From positions 22,501 to 86,500 of the forward strand of contig JAOTOM010002691.1 of assembly GCA_034440615.1 (NCBI GenBank): a DNA stretch of 64,000 nucleotides, read 5' to 3'. Source of the DNA: Ashinkailepas kermadecensis (Eukaryota; Arthropoda; Thecostraca; Neolepadidae). How positions within the stretch are numbered: position 1 is the first letter of the stretch; each line of letters begins with the position of its first letter. The position numbers and the translations under genes are program-made. This document shows, one piece after another, positions 34,747-46,780 of the stretch. The notes under the pieces are model-generated. The model was not told the origin of the DNA. It worked only from the letters and a program-made list of their open reading frames with translations, and ran no database searches.

Positions 34747-36101
34747 GTGCCGTCATGAAGGAGGACTTATTGCACCTCACCTCACCTCCTCACCTCCTTA
34801 ACTCACACACCTCACATCCACCTCACACACCTCGGTCTCCAGTAGTCACACAATATATATCTGTGTGTCACTGATGTGTGTCCGATCCTAAAGCGGCAAA
34901 GGGCCACCTCGTCCGTTTTCGACTGCTTTCCGACGTCACGGCGGCCAATGTGGCAACTTGCTGTTGCTATGGACTCAAGAGAGGTAACGGATGGGACATG
35001 AGAGCGCCTTTGGTCAGAATCAAATCATACCATGCAACATTCATGCACGAAATGTTGAATTTAGAACATATTGCGGTTCACAACGCAACATGCGCATTGT
35101 ACATAGCATGGGAACATCGTGGCCAGCTTGCGAAGTGTGACAAGGCAGTCATCAGGGACCAACGGGTTGCTGCACATCGCACACCGAAACACACTGATGA
35201 ATCTTTGGATGTCAATGTTTTATCAAATCAACATAAATCTTTGAAAGGAATTATGCAATCCTTCAATACAAGCTTAAGTGCTAACCTGTATATCCTACTA
35301 AGAGTCATGCATTTCATTACTAAGGCCTACTAGAGAATATACACTTGATGATGTCGCGAAGCCAAGGATTATGCAACCCATCTCCATGACTGATAGGTGA
35401 AAAGCAGCTAACCAGCTCGTGACCCCACGAACACTACTCTGGCGCATCTGCAAGCCCAGACACGTTCCCATCGTGTGGGCACACGTGAGTCCACAAAGTT
35501 CTTGTAAGCTCAAGAACTCTGAACTCAAGAACTGTGAGCTCTGGAGTGTTTGTGAGCCCACAAACGGTACTCTGGGGAATTTGCGAACCCGCGAACAGCG
35601 CTTTGGCTTGTTTGCGAACCCCAAACAGCACTTTGTCGAAACCGGTTTTCCTTTAAAAAAAAAATATTTGAATGCGCCTTCAGCTAGCCGTCAGTACTCT
35701 GTCGTGTTTGTGAGCCCACAAACAGTGCTCTAGCTTGTTTGTGAGCCCACAAGCAGAATTCTGACGTATTTGTGAGTTCAAAAGCTGTACTCCAAGCCAG
35801 CAATTTGCTTGGACAGAGCTACTTCTTCCTTGGGAAGAAGTAGCTCTCATGTCCCATCCGTTACCTCTCCTGAGTCCATAGCAACAGCAAGTAGCCACAT
35901 TAGCCGCCGTGACGTCTGAAAGCAGTCGAGAACGGACGAGGTGGCTCTTTGCCGCTTTAGGATGGGACACACATCAGTGACACACAGATATATATTGTGT
36001 GACTACTGGAGACCGACGTGTGTGAGGTGGATGTGAGGTGTGTGAGTTGAGGAGGTGAGGAGGTGAGGTGAGGTGCAATAAGTCCTCCTTCATCATGGCA
36101 C
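34747..36101. mobile_element. Foldback-type element with about 260-bp inverted arms
   Basis: Left arm 34747-35005 is the reverse complement of right arm 35843-36101 with modest divergence. The outer ends read GTGCCGTCATGAAGGAGGAC and its complement. The arms include a TCACCTC-type degenerate simple repeat. The 840-bp centre contains pieces of the 31-bp minisatellite and a perfect small hairpin, ACTTCTTCC/GGAAGAAGT, at 35821-35841. No transposase. No target duplication could be fixed. Confidence 0.8.
35420..35790. repeat. 31-bp degenerate minisatellite, segment 2
   Basis: The same unit as segment 1 lies inside the foldback element. Middle units near 35500-35540 are altered, with a repeated 'aagaactctgaactc' phrase. 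Confidence 0.75.
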
Positions 36102-36649
36102 CTCGAGCAAGCTGCATTTGAACCCAATCTAAGTGGATTTTTATCCTCATCGTATAGTTACCCCAGTATGCCCAGTATGCCTAACCCGATTGGGGGCTGG
36201 ATCGGGCGTGCTACCGTATTACATGGGCTGAACTCGGGCTGAAATCTGGTTTGCCATACGAGTTGCTCGAGTATGCCCAAGCGTAGCCGGTTCTGAGCCA
36301 CAGCATTGATACAAAGACGTTGCTCGGGTTCAACTCGGGCATACTCCGGCATGCTTTGGCTGAAATTAGGCAATGTTTGGGCTTATTTAAGTGGGTTGAA
36401 CCTGGGCTTTAGTACGGAAACGCTTGGGATTCCTATGTCAATTCCCACCGTGGATCAGAGGAAAACGGGGCCATACCATAACACCCAAGGTTCATCTACT
36501 ACAAAAGTTCATAACGTTCGAAGTTCACAACATCCAAGGATCAAAACGTCCAAAAAGCGAAAAAGTCAAAAATATCTTAGATATTTTTTTTCGTAGCCAT
36601 AGCCTCCAACGTTCATTTACATTCAAGGATCACAAAGTCTTCGTCAAAG
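36102..36649. other. Unassigned sequence
   Basis: Contains loosely repeated CGGGC-TGAA phrases at 36190-36420. No gene recognised. Confidence 0.35.
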
Positions 36650-37125
36650 TATTTTGGCGTATTTGTGAGCCCACAAACAGTGCTCGAGCGAGTTTATGAG
36701 CCCATAAACAATACTCGGGTGTGTTCGTAAGCCCACAAACAGTACTCTGGTGAGTTCGTAAGCCCACACACAGTACTCTGGTGTGGTCGTAAGCCCACAA
36801 GCAGTACTATGGTGTGTTCATAAGCCATAAGCAGTATTTCGGTGTGCTCGTAAGCACACAAACAGTACTCTGATGTGTTCGTAAGCCCACAATCAATACT
36901 CTGTGTTCGTAAGCTCATAAACAGTACTCTGGTGTGCTCGTAAGCCCATAATCAGTACTCTGGTGTGTTCGTAAGCCCACAAGCAGTACTCTGGTGTGTT
37001 CATAAGCCATAAGCAGTATTTCGGTGTGCTCGTAAGCACACAAACAGTACTCTGGTGTGTTCGTAAGCCCACAAACACTATTCTGGCGTGTTCATAAGCC
37101 CACAAACAGAACTCTAGTATGTTTA
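36650..37125. repeat. 31-bp minisatellite, segment 3
   Basis: The best-preserved part of the family, about 15 units of TACTCTGGTGTGTTCGTAAG plus CCCACAAACAG. A block near 36795-36885 is repeated with few changes at about 36970-37060, showing a later duplication of several units at once. Confidence 0.9.
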
Positions 37126-37848
37126 TCATATCGATATCACATAGCGGTAAAGAAATGAAGCGCTTTCCAAAGCCAGTTCATGGCTGCCAAACGGAGCATA
37201 TTATAAATTGGGAAGTGCGCGAAGACAAAGGAGGGCACCACTAGTTAGGCGTCTTTGAACGCCGTGTATGGCTGCATTTCGTTCCTTTATTTCACCACCC
37301 ATTAATACATCAGACACGGCTAAGAAGCAAGTGTATTTTACATGGCCTGGGCTGGTTTGGCAAGTCCGCACGTGGGGGCTATCGCTGCACCTGCTGCACG
37401 CCCCTGCTGCCATTGTGTTCCTAAGGCGTGGCAAGAAAAATATTGGGTTCTCTTGCGACACATTCCACTTCTGAGTCACATGGTGTCGTCAGCCTCTCAC
37501 GTCAACCCGTTGTGGGATTAGAACGACGACTTTGATGCAAGAAGTCAAGAACGCCCTACCGGCTGAGGTACCGCGAATACCTCATACGTTGAGCTCTGGA
37601 TACCAAGGTCTTCGGCTCAACACTCCCACCGCTCGTGACACTTTACAATCCCGCGGCCCAATGGCGAAACAGTGTGGGCGACGCCATTAGCCGTGATTGT
37701 GCATAAAGTGCGTCGTGAACCACCCAATAAACGAACACCTGGCACGTGGTAAGTGTCGTGAAGAAATATTATTATTTAGCACAGAAGGCAGACAAGGCAT
37801 CACTTCACGTTTCAACAGTCCACAGCGTTGCGATGATGCACAAGACCG
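37126..37848. other. Intergenic sequence, nothing recognised
   Basis: Short open frames only. Confidence 0.35.
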
Positions 37849-37985
37849 GCAGCGACGCGAGCTGTCTCACCTGGCTGGAACGGCAGCGACGCGAGCTGTC
37901 TCACCTGGCTGGAACGGCAGCGACGCGAGCTGCCTCACCCGGCTGGAACGGCAGCGCTCACCTGGCTGGAACGGCAGCGTCGCCG
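37849..37985. repeat. 34-bp minisatellite
   Basis: Three to four units of ACGCGAGCTGTCTCACCTGG followed by CTGGAACGGCAGCG, the last one shortened. It lies in a GC-rich stretch (37850-38340) with open frames in all phases but no recognised protein. Confidence 0.9.
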
Positions 37986-38783
37986 TGCCCACCAACTGCA
38001 CCTGGCGCTGCAAAACGTGGCCGCCTCTCGCGCAGCTCTGCTTCTGCCCGCCGATCACCGACCACGGTGCGAGCCGCTCACAAGAGAGGTGCAAACCTCG
38101 GGCCACGTGGTGCCCAACACTTGCCGGCTTTGGCCACCAGAGGTTGCGGGGAGCAACGCATCGACCAACGCGAATAGCAAACATGCTGCAGGCGACGAGC
38201 ATGCGAATTATGTGTACAGACTTGTGCTACTGATTGTAAACGGTGCAACGAATGCAGCCAAATGCAGTGCAGAGGGACCACGATCGCGACACGTCGCACA
38301 CATGCGTGAAGGGGACGAAGTTCACTGCCGTCCGCCAAGATCTCTGTAGTTACAATTAGAGCTAGCCGCTCTGAGCTTTCGGTGCAAGTGAGTCAAGGGA
38401 ATTATCTAGCTCAAGTAACTGCCACAGAGCAAGAACTCCAAGGTTATTTCAGCATACACTACCCAAAGCAGCCACTTTACAAGTTTAACTTGACCTCGCT
38501 TGGTATGATTTCAGCCATGGAATCTGGTTCCGCACGTAATAACGATTGTTCCCAGTAGGCATGGGTGGAATATCCCGAAAGCTCCGTTAGAGCTCCGGCC
38601 TTTGACTGTGATAATTCGCGGACCTGCATCCCAGCAGCTCATGAGTGAATCTTATCTTTTGCTTCGACACAGCATCCAGACATCCAATATAATACACATA
38701 GAGGAACATCTACAGTTCGTAATGCGCCGGCCGAACCAATCACGGACTGAATTCCGCTGCTGTCCGTCCGATGCCAATGACTC
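37986..38783. other. GC-rich then AT-rich unassigned sequence
   Basis: The frames at 37697-38233 and 38017-38349 remain open but share no motif with any family I know. A short exon cannot be excluded. Confidence 0.3.
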
Positions 38784-39060
38784 AGCTCCGTCCGATGCCA
38801 ATGACCGTGATCGGCCTGTGGTGGTGCGCCAGGTGACATGACTTAGCTCCGTCCGATGCCAATGGCCGTGATCGGCCTGTGGTGGTGCGCCAGGTGACAT
38901 GACTCAGCTCCGTCCGATGCCAATGACCGTGATCGGCCTGTGGTGGTGCGCCAGGTGACATGACTTAGCTCCATCCGATGCCAATGGCCGTGATCGGCCT
39001 GTGGTGGTGCGCCAGGTGACATGACTTAGCTCCGTCCGATGCCAATGACCGTGATCGGCC
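38784..39060. repeat. 61-bp minisatellite
   Basis: About 4.5 units with AGCTCCGTCCGATGCCAATG followed by a CCGTGATCGGCCTGTGGTGG segment. Unit starts are at 38845, 38906, 38967 and 39028. It ends directly before the long repeat copy 1. Confidence 0.95.
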
Positions 39061-41652
39061 TGCGGTGGCCGATCACGGCCGATCACGGATCGGCCTGCGG
39101 CTCGTTCCACTGCTGTTAGTGCCCTTTCTGCCCAGGATTGGGGCACTTAGTGTTGCATTTCCGTCCAGGGGTTGGCACACCTTTTGGTAAATTTACAGCT
39201 TACAGCTACAAATGTATCATTTCAATGCAATGTTTATGAATGGGACTAAGATGATAGGACCACTCATTTTCTATACAAATGCCTACATTTCAGGCTGTGA
39301 GCAAAATAACACCAACAAAAAGCTTAGAATTGGGTGACATAGGGTAGAGTATCTTTTTGTTAAATGCAAAAATGCAACATAACCTGACCTAACCTAGCTC
39401 AACCTCCCTTTGGAGAAAAACAAAACCAAAACATCAAGTTGTAAAAATTTCAAGCAATGTATTTTTTTAAACAATACAAAAAGGTAACCCAACTTAACTT
39501 AATGTAACATAAGTTGCCTTTAAAAAAAAAATATATATTTCGTTCAAATTTTGGAACAATTTTTGCAAAATATGTCCAACTTAAATACTTAAACTAATCT
39601 AACATCACCAAACATAGCCCATTTGTTTCCTTTATGGAGGCAAATGCGTAATAACTTTCCTAGTTACCACCTTAAAGCACAATAATTCTGGTTAGATTAG
39701 ATGGGTTAGGTTTTTTCATTTGCAAAATTTCAAGAAAATAAATTGCTATATATTTTTCCAATGTTGTTTTTGTAGTTGTTTTCTCCAAGGTCAGGTTAGG
39801 CTAGGTTACGTTAGGTTATGTTGAATTTGTAATGTATTTCTTTTAATTGCTATGTTACTAACTCCAAGCCCATTTTTAATGTTATTTTGCTCACAACCTG
39901 CTCACAACCACAAGCATTTGCACGGAAACTGAGTAGTGCCATCAGCTTAGTGATATTCATGAACATTGCATTGGAAATTTAAATAACAAAATATTAATAA
40001 AACACATAAAAGCACACATTTAATGTCCTTTCTTCTGCAAATGCATGCCTTTCAATTGGGAGTAAAAAATAACACCAAAAAAAGGGCGTGCAGTAAGGAA
40101 ATATAGCATGCAAATAATGTTCAAGATGTATGATAACCTTACCTAACATAGTTCAACTTCCCATACAAGAAATTAATTGTTTTAAATTTAAATTTTCGAG
40201 GCATTTTCTCAAATATTTTCAACTTAAAAAAACTAACCTAAGCTAGCCTGAACCGTCTATTATTTTTGTGTAGAAAAATAATTAACAAAAATTATTTACC
40301 AACAAATGATTCTTTTTATAACTTACAACAAAAGCCTAACCTAACCTGACAAACCTAACCCCTTTGTATGCTTCATGGAGGTAAAATGTGTGTAAAACTT
40401 GTCTTGTGGTTACCTTAAACTGTGATAATACCTGGCTTTTGGGGTAATTTTTCAGCTCATGGTACTCTCAGACTTCTTTGAATTTCTTTTTTAATGCAGT
40501 GTTTGTTAATGTGCTGAACATGATGTAACCGCTCAATTCCTCTGCAGATGCACACTTTTCAATTGTGAGGAAAAATAACATGGAAAAGGGGGCTTGGATT
40601 TGAGTAATATAGGAGGAAAAATAATGTTCAGATACAAAAAACAAGTAACATAACCTAACCTAACCTAGCCTAGACTTCCATGCAAGAAATGATTATTTTT
40701 TATGCCCAATGCCCCCCCCAAAAAAAAATTTGTTCTCTAACATTTTCAACTTAAAAAGTCCAACATAACCTAATCTAGCTTGAACCGTTTTTGAAGACTT
40801 TTTTATTTACTAACTTACAACAAAAGCCTAGCCTAACGCAACTAGGCAAAACCTAGCTCCTTTGAATGATTCGTGGAGGTAAAGTGGGTTTAAAACCTGT
40901 CTTGTGGTTACCTTAGACTGCAATAATATCTCTTTTTGTGCTACATGGTGCACGTGACGAATCTCCATCTGCATGCTGCATGAGAGCATTGCACTTATTG
41001 CTTCACAAAGAACAATAACATGTTGAAAGTACTATATTTTCAGGAATGGAATCCTGTGCTGATAACATTTTCTGAGTTACAAATTTGCAGATCAGATCTA
41101 CATCATTTGTGTTAATAAATATGAGAAATTCATAGAAATGCATACACCGGTTTGTGGACAAGAAGTTATTCTGATGATTTGTGATGTATTGGAAACTGAC
41201 AAATTTTCATGATGGAAGCAGACAAAGTTAAAGTACTTATATCTCAATAAGTGGTCAGTTCACTAAAAAGACAGCAAATTCACTCAAATAGCACTCAAAA
41301 TGCCAGGCTGCCCACTCTTTTTGCAAGTTTAAAATCGATGACAGTGCTTTCTTGAATCATGTTTAAAGCACATGAAGGAAATGTATTGCTGACACTTTTT
41401 AGGAACTGATGTGTGTAACGTTAATTAACATTTCTAATGTCCTGATGTTTGTACACAAAATATAGCTCACTATTCTAAATAGCATGGGAGGTATGATGCC
41501 ATATATCATGGCTAATTTATGGTCAAACTGTTATGCAGCAGATTCCGTGCATTGTTACTTAGTTATTTGGGCTTTAGGGCACAGACCATGTTGATCACAT
41601 AGCTCCCTGCATTGTTGTTAACTGATATATCAGTATGTTTGCAAATTCACTT

Positions 41653-41907
41653 GTGTGATGCTGATGAGGTTGTCTATGGTGGCACGATGGGTGTGATGGG
41701 AGGAGCTTGTGATTATTGAGGGTGTTAGGCGGTAGCAAGTGAGTAGTGTTAGATGGGCTGGGATATATAGCTTCCTAGGAACTTGGGATAAGGGATTGAT
41801 TGGGGTGGGAGTATGTACATTCTTGTACCTTTTCTAGATAGGCTTAACCCAGATGGGCCCCTGTGGCTCTTATTAAGCCTTAATACTTTATGACTTTTTA
41901 TGACTTT
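41653..41907. mobile_element. 255-bp SINE-like insertion in long repeat copy 1
   Basis: It is present only in copy 1. The same site is uninterrupted in the two other copies (near 62526 and, inverted, near 46308: CACTTATGAG). One end has a short tandem TTATGACTTT tail, as in many SINEs. Its reverse complement recurs at 50172-50460. Confidence 0.75.
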
Positions 41908-42539
41908 ATGAGTGAATCCATACCATTCTCACTGGGGTATAAAAGCTACATTATAACATTGCTTCTACAATGCATATAACAGAAACCCATCTCGATTGTC
42001 CCACATACTCAGGACACCATAGAAGTCAATGAAGCCAATGACAACCATAGAAGTCAATGAAAATGTTACTTCATCCCCTGTATTGTTAATGGAAACAAGT
42101 CTCTTGAACCATATGTTATGTCCTTCACAGTGTTGCTCCATCCACCTCCAACTCCAACCCTGACCAAACTTCAGGAACTCATCCATCTCCAAAGCAGTCT
42201 GTTGAAGAAGGTATGTATTGCAGCATAACTACTGTGACCGGAATTCCATGGTATCCATGTTGCCTTACAATCCATCCTTGCTGATCCATGTAGCAGATGT
42301 TTGACTTTCCTCAAACTGTCTGGATAACTGGGGAGTTGAAATCACATGTGAGTGATGAAACAGATGAACTATTCCTGGATTCTTATGTTGCATCATTGCA
42401 TGGCACAGTGACATACCGAATGGGGAGGGGAAATTGTGGGCAGTTTCCCCACTCCCCCCCCCTCCTGATAGGTTGTGGGCCCCCAAGAATCCGCCGAGGT
42501 TAGGAAAAAAATGCGCTATGCTCCCTAAAAATTTCACTC

Positions 42540-42860
42540 GGTCCACTAAAAATCGCACCGGGGCTCAGAAAAATCACTTTGGGGCCCCGAAACGTAGCGC
42601 AGGGGCCCCGATACTGACGCTGGGGCCTCAAAAGTTTGCACCTGGGCCCCTGAAAATCACGTTGGGGCCGCAAACAAGTCGTGCCGGGATTCAAGAAAAT
42701 CACGACGGGGGCCACAAACGGTCGGGCCGGGGCCTCCTGAAAATCACGCCGAGACTGGGGTACTAAGAATTATCACCCGGGCCCCTGAAAATCACGCCAA
42801 GGGCCTGATAGGTCCCACCGGGGTTCTAAAAGTCTCGTTGAGATCACCCAACAAATGAAG
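42540..42860. repeat. GC-rich about 21-bp degenerate tandem (module C), copy 1
   Basis: About 14 units approximating GGGGCCCCTGAAAATCACGC. Units vary between 19 and 28 bp. The matching array is at 63180-63500. Confidence 0.8.
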
Positions 42861-43404
42861 CCGGGTAAATGAAAAACAGTCCGGACACGGAAAATCAATC
42901 TGGGATCTCAACAATAGCTCCAAAAGCCCATAAAACTTGTTGGGCCCCACAAACGTGTCGTAGCCACCGCAAGGATCCGAACAAGTGACGACGGGGCCCC
43001 AAAAAATCGCACTTAGACAAAGAAAATTAACGCCGCTTCTCTTGATAATCTCACTGGGGCCAAAACGTCGTGCCGGAGCCCCACAAGTTGCAGCTGGCTT
43101 CCCAGGTAGCAATATATACCCGGAATGTCACCTTGCGGACGGAAAAATTGCGTCAAAGATCCGCAAAATAAGAGCATGAGCAATGAGCAATGAGCAATGA
43201 GCAGCCGCAGTGGCGTACTAAAGGGAAAATTCCCCTCCCTAACGTTAGGCACCAAGGAAATACTTTCACCCATCGTCATCACCGTTCAGGTCTGCTGTGC
43301 TCCGATGCTTCATCAATGCCGGTGTGTTTTAGCCTGCATCTGATCGCTGAAGTATTTTTATTTAAGCCGGTGTGTGTTTGTTGGTGTGTGGAGTGAGGAG
43401 GAGG

Positions 43405-43605
43405 GTAACAGTGACGGTGACGGTGACGGTGACGATAGATCCGAGCCCACTATATGGCACTGCAGTCGCATGCTATTACTCCGAGTTGTTATGTTGGTGA
43501 GTTCGAGTCTCACCTGTCGCTACTCTTCGCCCGCGACCAATCGGCGTGAGATATTGGCGACGCTATATGACACAACGGTCGACGTGTCGTAGAACCAATA
43601 ACCAA
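43405..43605 (+). other. GTGACG hexanucleotide run and tRNA-like T-arm
   Basis: A (GTGACG)n run occupies 43409-43436. At about 43496-43513, GTGAGTTCGAGTCTCAC forms a perfect 5-bp T-arm with a pol III B-box core (GTTCGAGTC). No full tRNA fold is present. A tRNA-derived SINE is possible. Confidence 0.35.
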
Positions 43606-43785
43606 CCAAGAGTTGTTATGTTGACATGTACTGAACACTGCTCTTTTTATTATGTGACTTCACCAGTTATTGGACGACTTTCCCCGTTGGTGAGGATGCT
43701 CAATAAACATAAACATACACATCGTCGAATAAAAAATCAGAATTTCTGAGATCTGAAAATATAGTGGGCTAAATCCGATGAGTTT

Positions 43786-43819
43786 TTTTTGGGGGGGGGG
43801 GGGGGGGGGGGAGGGGGGG
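43786..43819. repeat. Poly-G tract
   Basis: A G run of about 30 bases interrupted once by A, right before the inverted repeat copy begins at 43839. Confidence 0.95.
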
Positions 43820-43838
43820 TCTAGTGCGGACACCCCTG

Positions 43839-46644
43839 GTACTTTCAACATGTTATTGTTCTTTGTGAAGTAATAAGTGCAATGCTCTCATGCAGCATGC
43901 AGATGGAGGTTCATCACGTGCACCATGTAGCACAAAAAGAGATATTATTGCAGTCTAAGGTAACCACATGACAGGTTTTACACCCATTTTACCTCCACGA
44001 ATCATTCAAAGGAGCTAGGTTTTGCCTAGTTGCGTTAGGCTAGGCTTTTGTTGTAAGTTAGTAAATAAAAAAGTCTTCAAAAACGGTTCAAGCTAGATTA
44101 GGTTATGTTAGACTTTTTAAGTTGAAAATGTTTGAGAACAAATTTTGTTTGGGGGGGCATTGGGCATAAAAATAATCATTTCTTGCATGGAAATCTAGGC
44201 TAGGTTAGGTTAGGTTATGTGACTTGTTTTTTGTATCTGAACATTATTTTTCCTCCTATATTACTCAAATCCAAGCCCCCTTTTCCATGTTATTTTTCCT
44301 CACAATTGAAAAGTGTGCATCTGCAGAGGAAATGAGCGGTTACATCATGTTCAGCACATTAACAAACACTGCATTAAAAAAAAAATTCAAAGAAGTCTGA
44401 GAGTACCATGAGCTGAAAAATTACCCCAAAAGCCAGGTATTATCACAGTTTAAGGTAACCACAAGACAAGTTTTACACACATTTTACCTCCATGAAGCAT
44501 ACAAAGGGGTTAGGTTTGTCAGGTTAGGTTAGGCTTCTGTTGTAAGTTACAAAAAGAATCATTTGTTGGTAAATAATTTTTGTTAATTATTTTTCTACAC
44601 AAAAATAATAGACGGTTCAGGCTAGCTTAGGTTAGGTTTTTTAAGTTGAAAATATTTGAGAAAATGCCTCGAAAATTTAAATTAAAAACAATTAATTTCT
44701 TGTATGGGAAGTTGAACTATGTTAGGTAAGGTTATCATACATCTTGAACATTATGTATACAAATTATTTGCATGCTATATTTCCTTACTCCACACCCTTT
44801 TTTTGGTGTTATTTTTTACTCCCAATTGAAAGGCATGCATTTGCAGAAGAAAGGACATTAAATTTGTGCTTTTATGTGTTTTCTTAAAATTTTGTTATTT
44901 AAATTTCCAATGCAATGTTCATGAATATCACTAAGCTGATCGCACTACTCAGTTCCTGTGCAAATGCTTGTGGTTGTGAGCAGGTTGTGAGCAAAATAAC
45001 ATTAAAAATGGGTTTGGAGTTAGTAACATACCAATTAAAAGAAATACATTACAAATTCAACATAACCTAACGTAACCTAGCCTAACCCGACCTTGGAGAA
45101 AACAACTGCAAAAACAAGATTGGAAAAATATATAGCAATTTATTTTCTTGAAATTTTGCAAATAAAAAAACCTAACCCAACCTAGTCTAACCAGAATTAT
45201 TGTGCTTTAAGGTGGTAACTAGGCAAGTTATTACACATTTTCCTCCATAAAGGAAACAAATGGGCTATGTTTGGTGATGTTAGATTAGTTTAAGTGTTTA
45301 AGTTCAACATTTTTTGCAAAAATTGTTCCAAAATTTGAATGAAATAGATCTTTTTTCTTTAAAAGCAGCTTATGTTAGATTAAGTTAAGTTGGGTTACAT
45401 TTTTTCATTGTAAAAAAATACATTGTTTGAAATTTCTACAACTTGATGTTTTGGTTTTGTTTTTTTCCAAGGGGAGGTTAAGCTAGGTTAGGTTAGGTTA
45501 TGTTGCATTTTTTTATTTAAAAAAAATACTTTACCCTATGTCACCCAATTCAAAGCTTTTTGTTGGTGTTCTTTTGCTCACAACCTGAAATGTAGGCATT
45601 TGTATAGAAAATGAGTCACATCATCATCATCATCATCCATCATCTGAGCACCCCCAGGTGCTTTAGCACTAGGCATTAAATTTTTAGGGAGCATAGCGCA
45701 TTTTTTTCCTAAGCTCGGCGGATTATTGGGGGCCCACAACCTATCAGGAGGGGGGGGGGGGATGACGCAACTGCCCACAATTTCCCCTCCCCATTCGGTA
45801 TGTCACTGTGCCATGCAATGATGCAACATAAGAATCCAGGAATAGTTCATCTGTTTCATCACTCACATGTGATTTCAACTCCCCAGTTATCCAGACAGTT
45901 TGAGGAAAGTCAAACATCTGCTACATGGATCAGCAAGGATGGATTGTAAGGCAACATGGATACCATGGAATTCCGGTCACAGTAGTTATGCTGCAATACA
46001 TACCTTCTTCAACAGACTGCTTTGGAGATGGATGAGTTCCTGAAGTTTGGTCAGGGTTGGAGTTGGAGGTGGATGGAGCAACACTGTGAAGGACATAACA
46101 TATGGTTCAAGAGACTTGTTTCCATTAACAATACAGGGGATGAAGTAACATTTTCATTGACTTCTATGGTTTTCATTGCCTTCATTGACTTCTATGGTGT
46201 CCTGAGTAAGTAGGACAATCGAGATGGGTTTCTGTTATATGCATTGTAGAAGCAATGTTATAATGTAGCTTTTATACCCCAGTGAGAATGGTATGGATTC
46301 ACTCATAAGTGAATTTGCAAACATACTGATATATCAGTTAACAACAATGCAGGGAGCTATGTGATCAACATGGTCTGTGCCCTAAAGCCCAAATAACTAA
46401 GGAACAATGCAGGGAATCTGCTGCATAACAGTTTGACCTTAAATTAGCCATGATATATGGCGTCATACCTCCCATGCTATTTAGAATAGTGAGCTATATT
46501 TTGTGTACAAACATCAGGAAATTATAAATGTTAATTAACGTTACACACATCACTTCCTAACAAGTGTCAGCAATACATTTCCTTCATGTGCTTTAAACAT
46601 GATTCAAGAAAGCACTGTCATCGATTTTAAACTTGCAAAAAGAG
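43839..46644 (-). repeat. Inverted, circularly permuted copy of the long repeat
   Basis: 43839-45648 is the reverse complement of module A. 45678-46644 is the reverse complement of module B. Read on the minus strand the order is B then A, whereas the direct copies have A then B then C. Module C is absent; a 29-bp filler (45649-45677) replaces it. The two outer ends match copy 1 at 41032 and 41314, close together but not adjacent. Confidence 0.88.
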
Positions 46645-46645
46645 T

Positions 46646-46749
46646 AGGATTTAAGTCGATGTTGCATATCCCAGGGGTGTTTTTTAGGGGTCGGCAAGGT
46701 AAATATTGTTTGCCCATGCGTAGGAGCAGTGTACTGTCTAGGGAACATT
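46646..46749 (+). repeat. About 105-bp dispersed repeat, copy 2
   Basis: Direct copy of 29868-29975, with small indels. Immediately followed by the deadenylase-like fragment. Confidence 0.85.
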
Positions 46750-46780
46750 TTTTTAATGAAAATAGATCAGAAACCACTCA

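Larger units (their letters stand above)
39105..43373 (+). repeat. More than 4-kb long repeat, direct copy 1 (modules A-B-C)
   Basis: Colinear with 59850-64000 and closely similar by eye throughout. Module A (39250-41032) is AT-rich. It consists of several diverged sub-units, some inverted relative to each other, each carrying CCTAACCTAACC-like (TTAGG-type) words and phrases such as 'ggaggcaaatg' and 'gtggttacctta'. Module B (41314-42534) contains short frames without recognisable motif. Module C (from 42535) is a GC-rich degenerate tandem. Ends are undefined because the second copy runs off the window. No transposase or RT is seen. Confidence 0.85.

Noticed and set aside
33960..37125. CRISPR array (about 31-bp repeats)
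   Set aside because: Units are contiguous with no unique spacers, heavily diverged, and lie in eukaryotic DNA with no cas genes.
37697..38349. GC-rich open frames as a coding exon
   Set aside because: All phases are open, the first part is a 34-bp minisatellite, and nothing matches a known family. Left as unassigned.
41965..42192. Short frame MEMDEFLKFGQGWSWRW as a conserved peptide
   Set aside because: It is kept in the inverted copy but has a stop in the copy near 62790, so there is no sign of selection for coding.
39360..45530. TTAGG strings as a true or interstitial telomere
   Set aside because: Only two to four units at a time, inside sub-units that recur with their flanks. They belong to the repeat family, not to a telomeric array.
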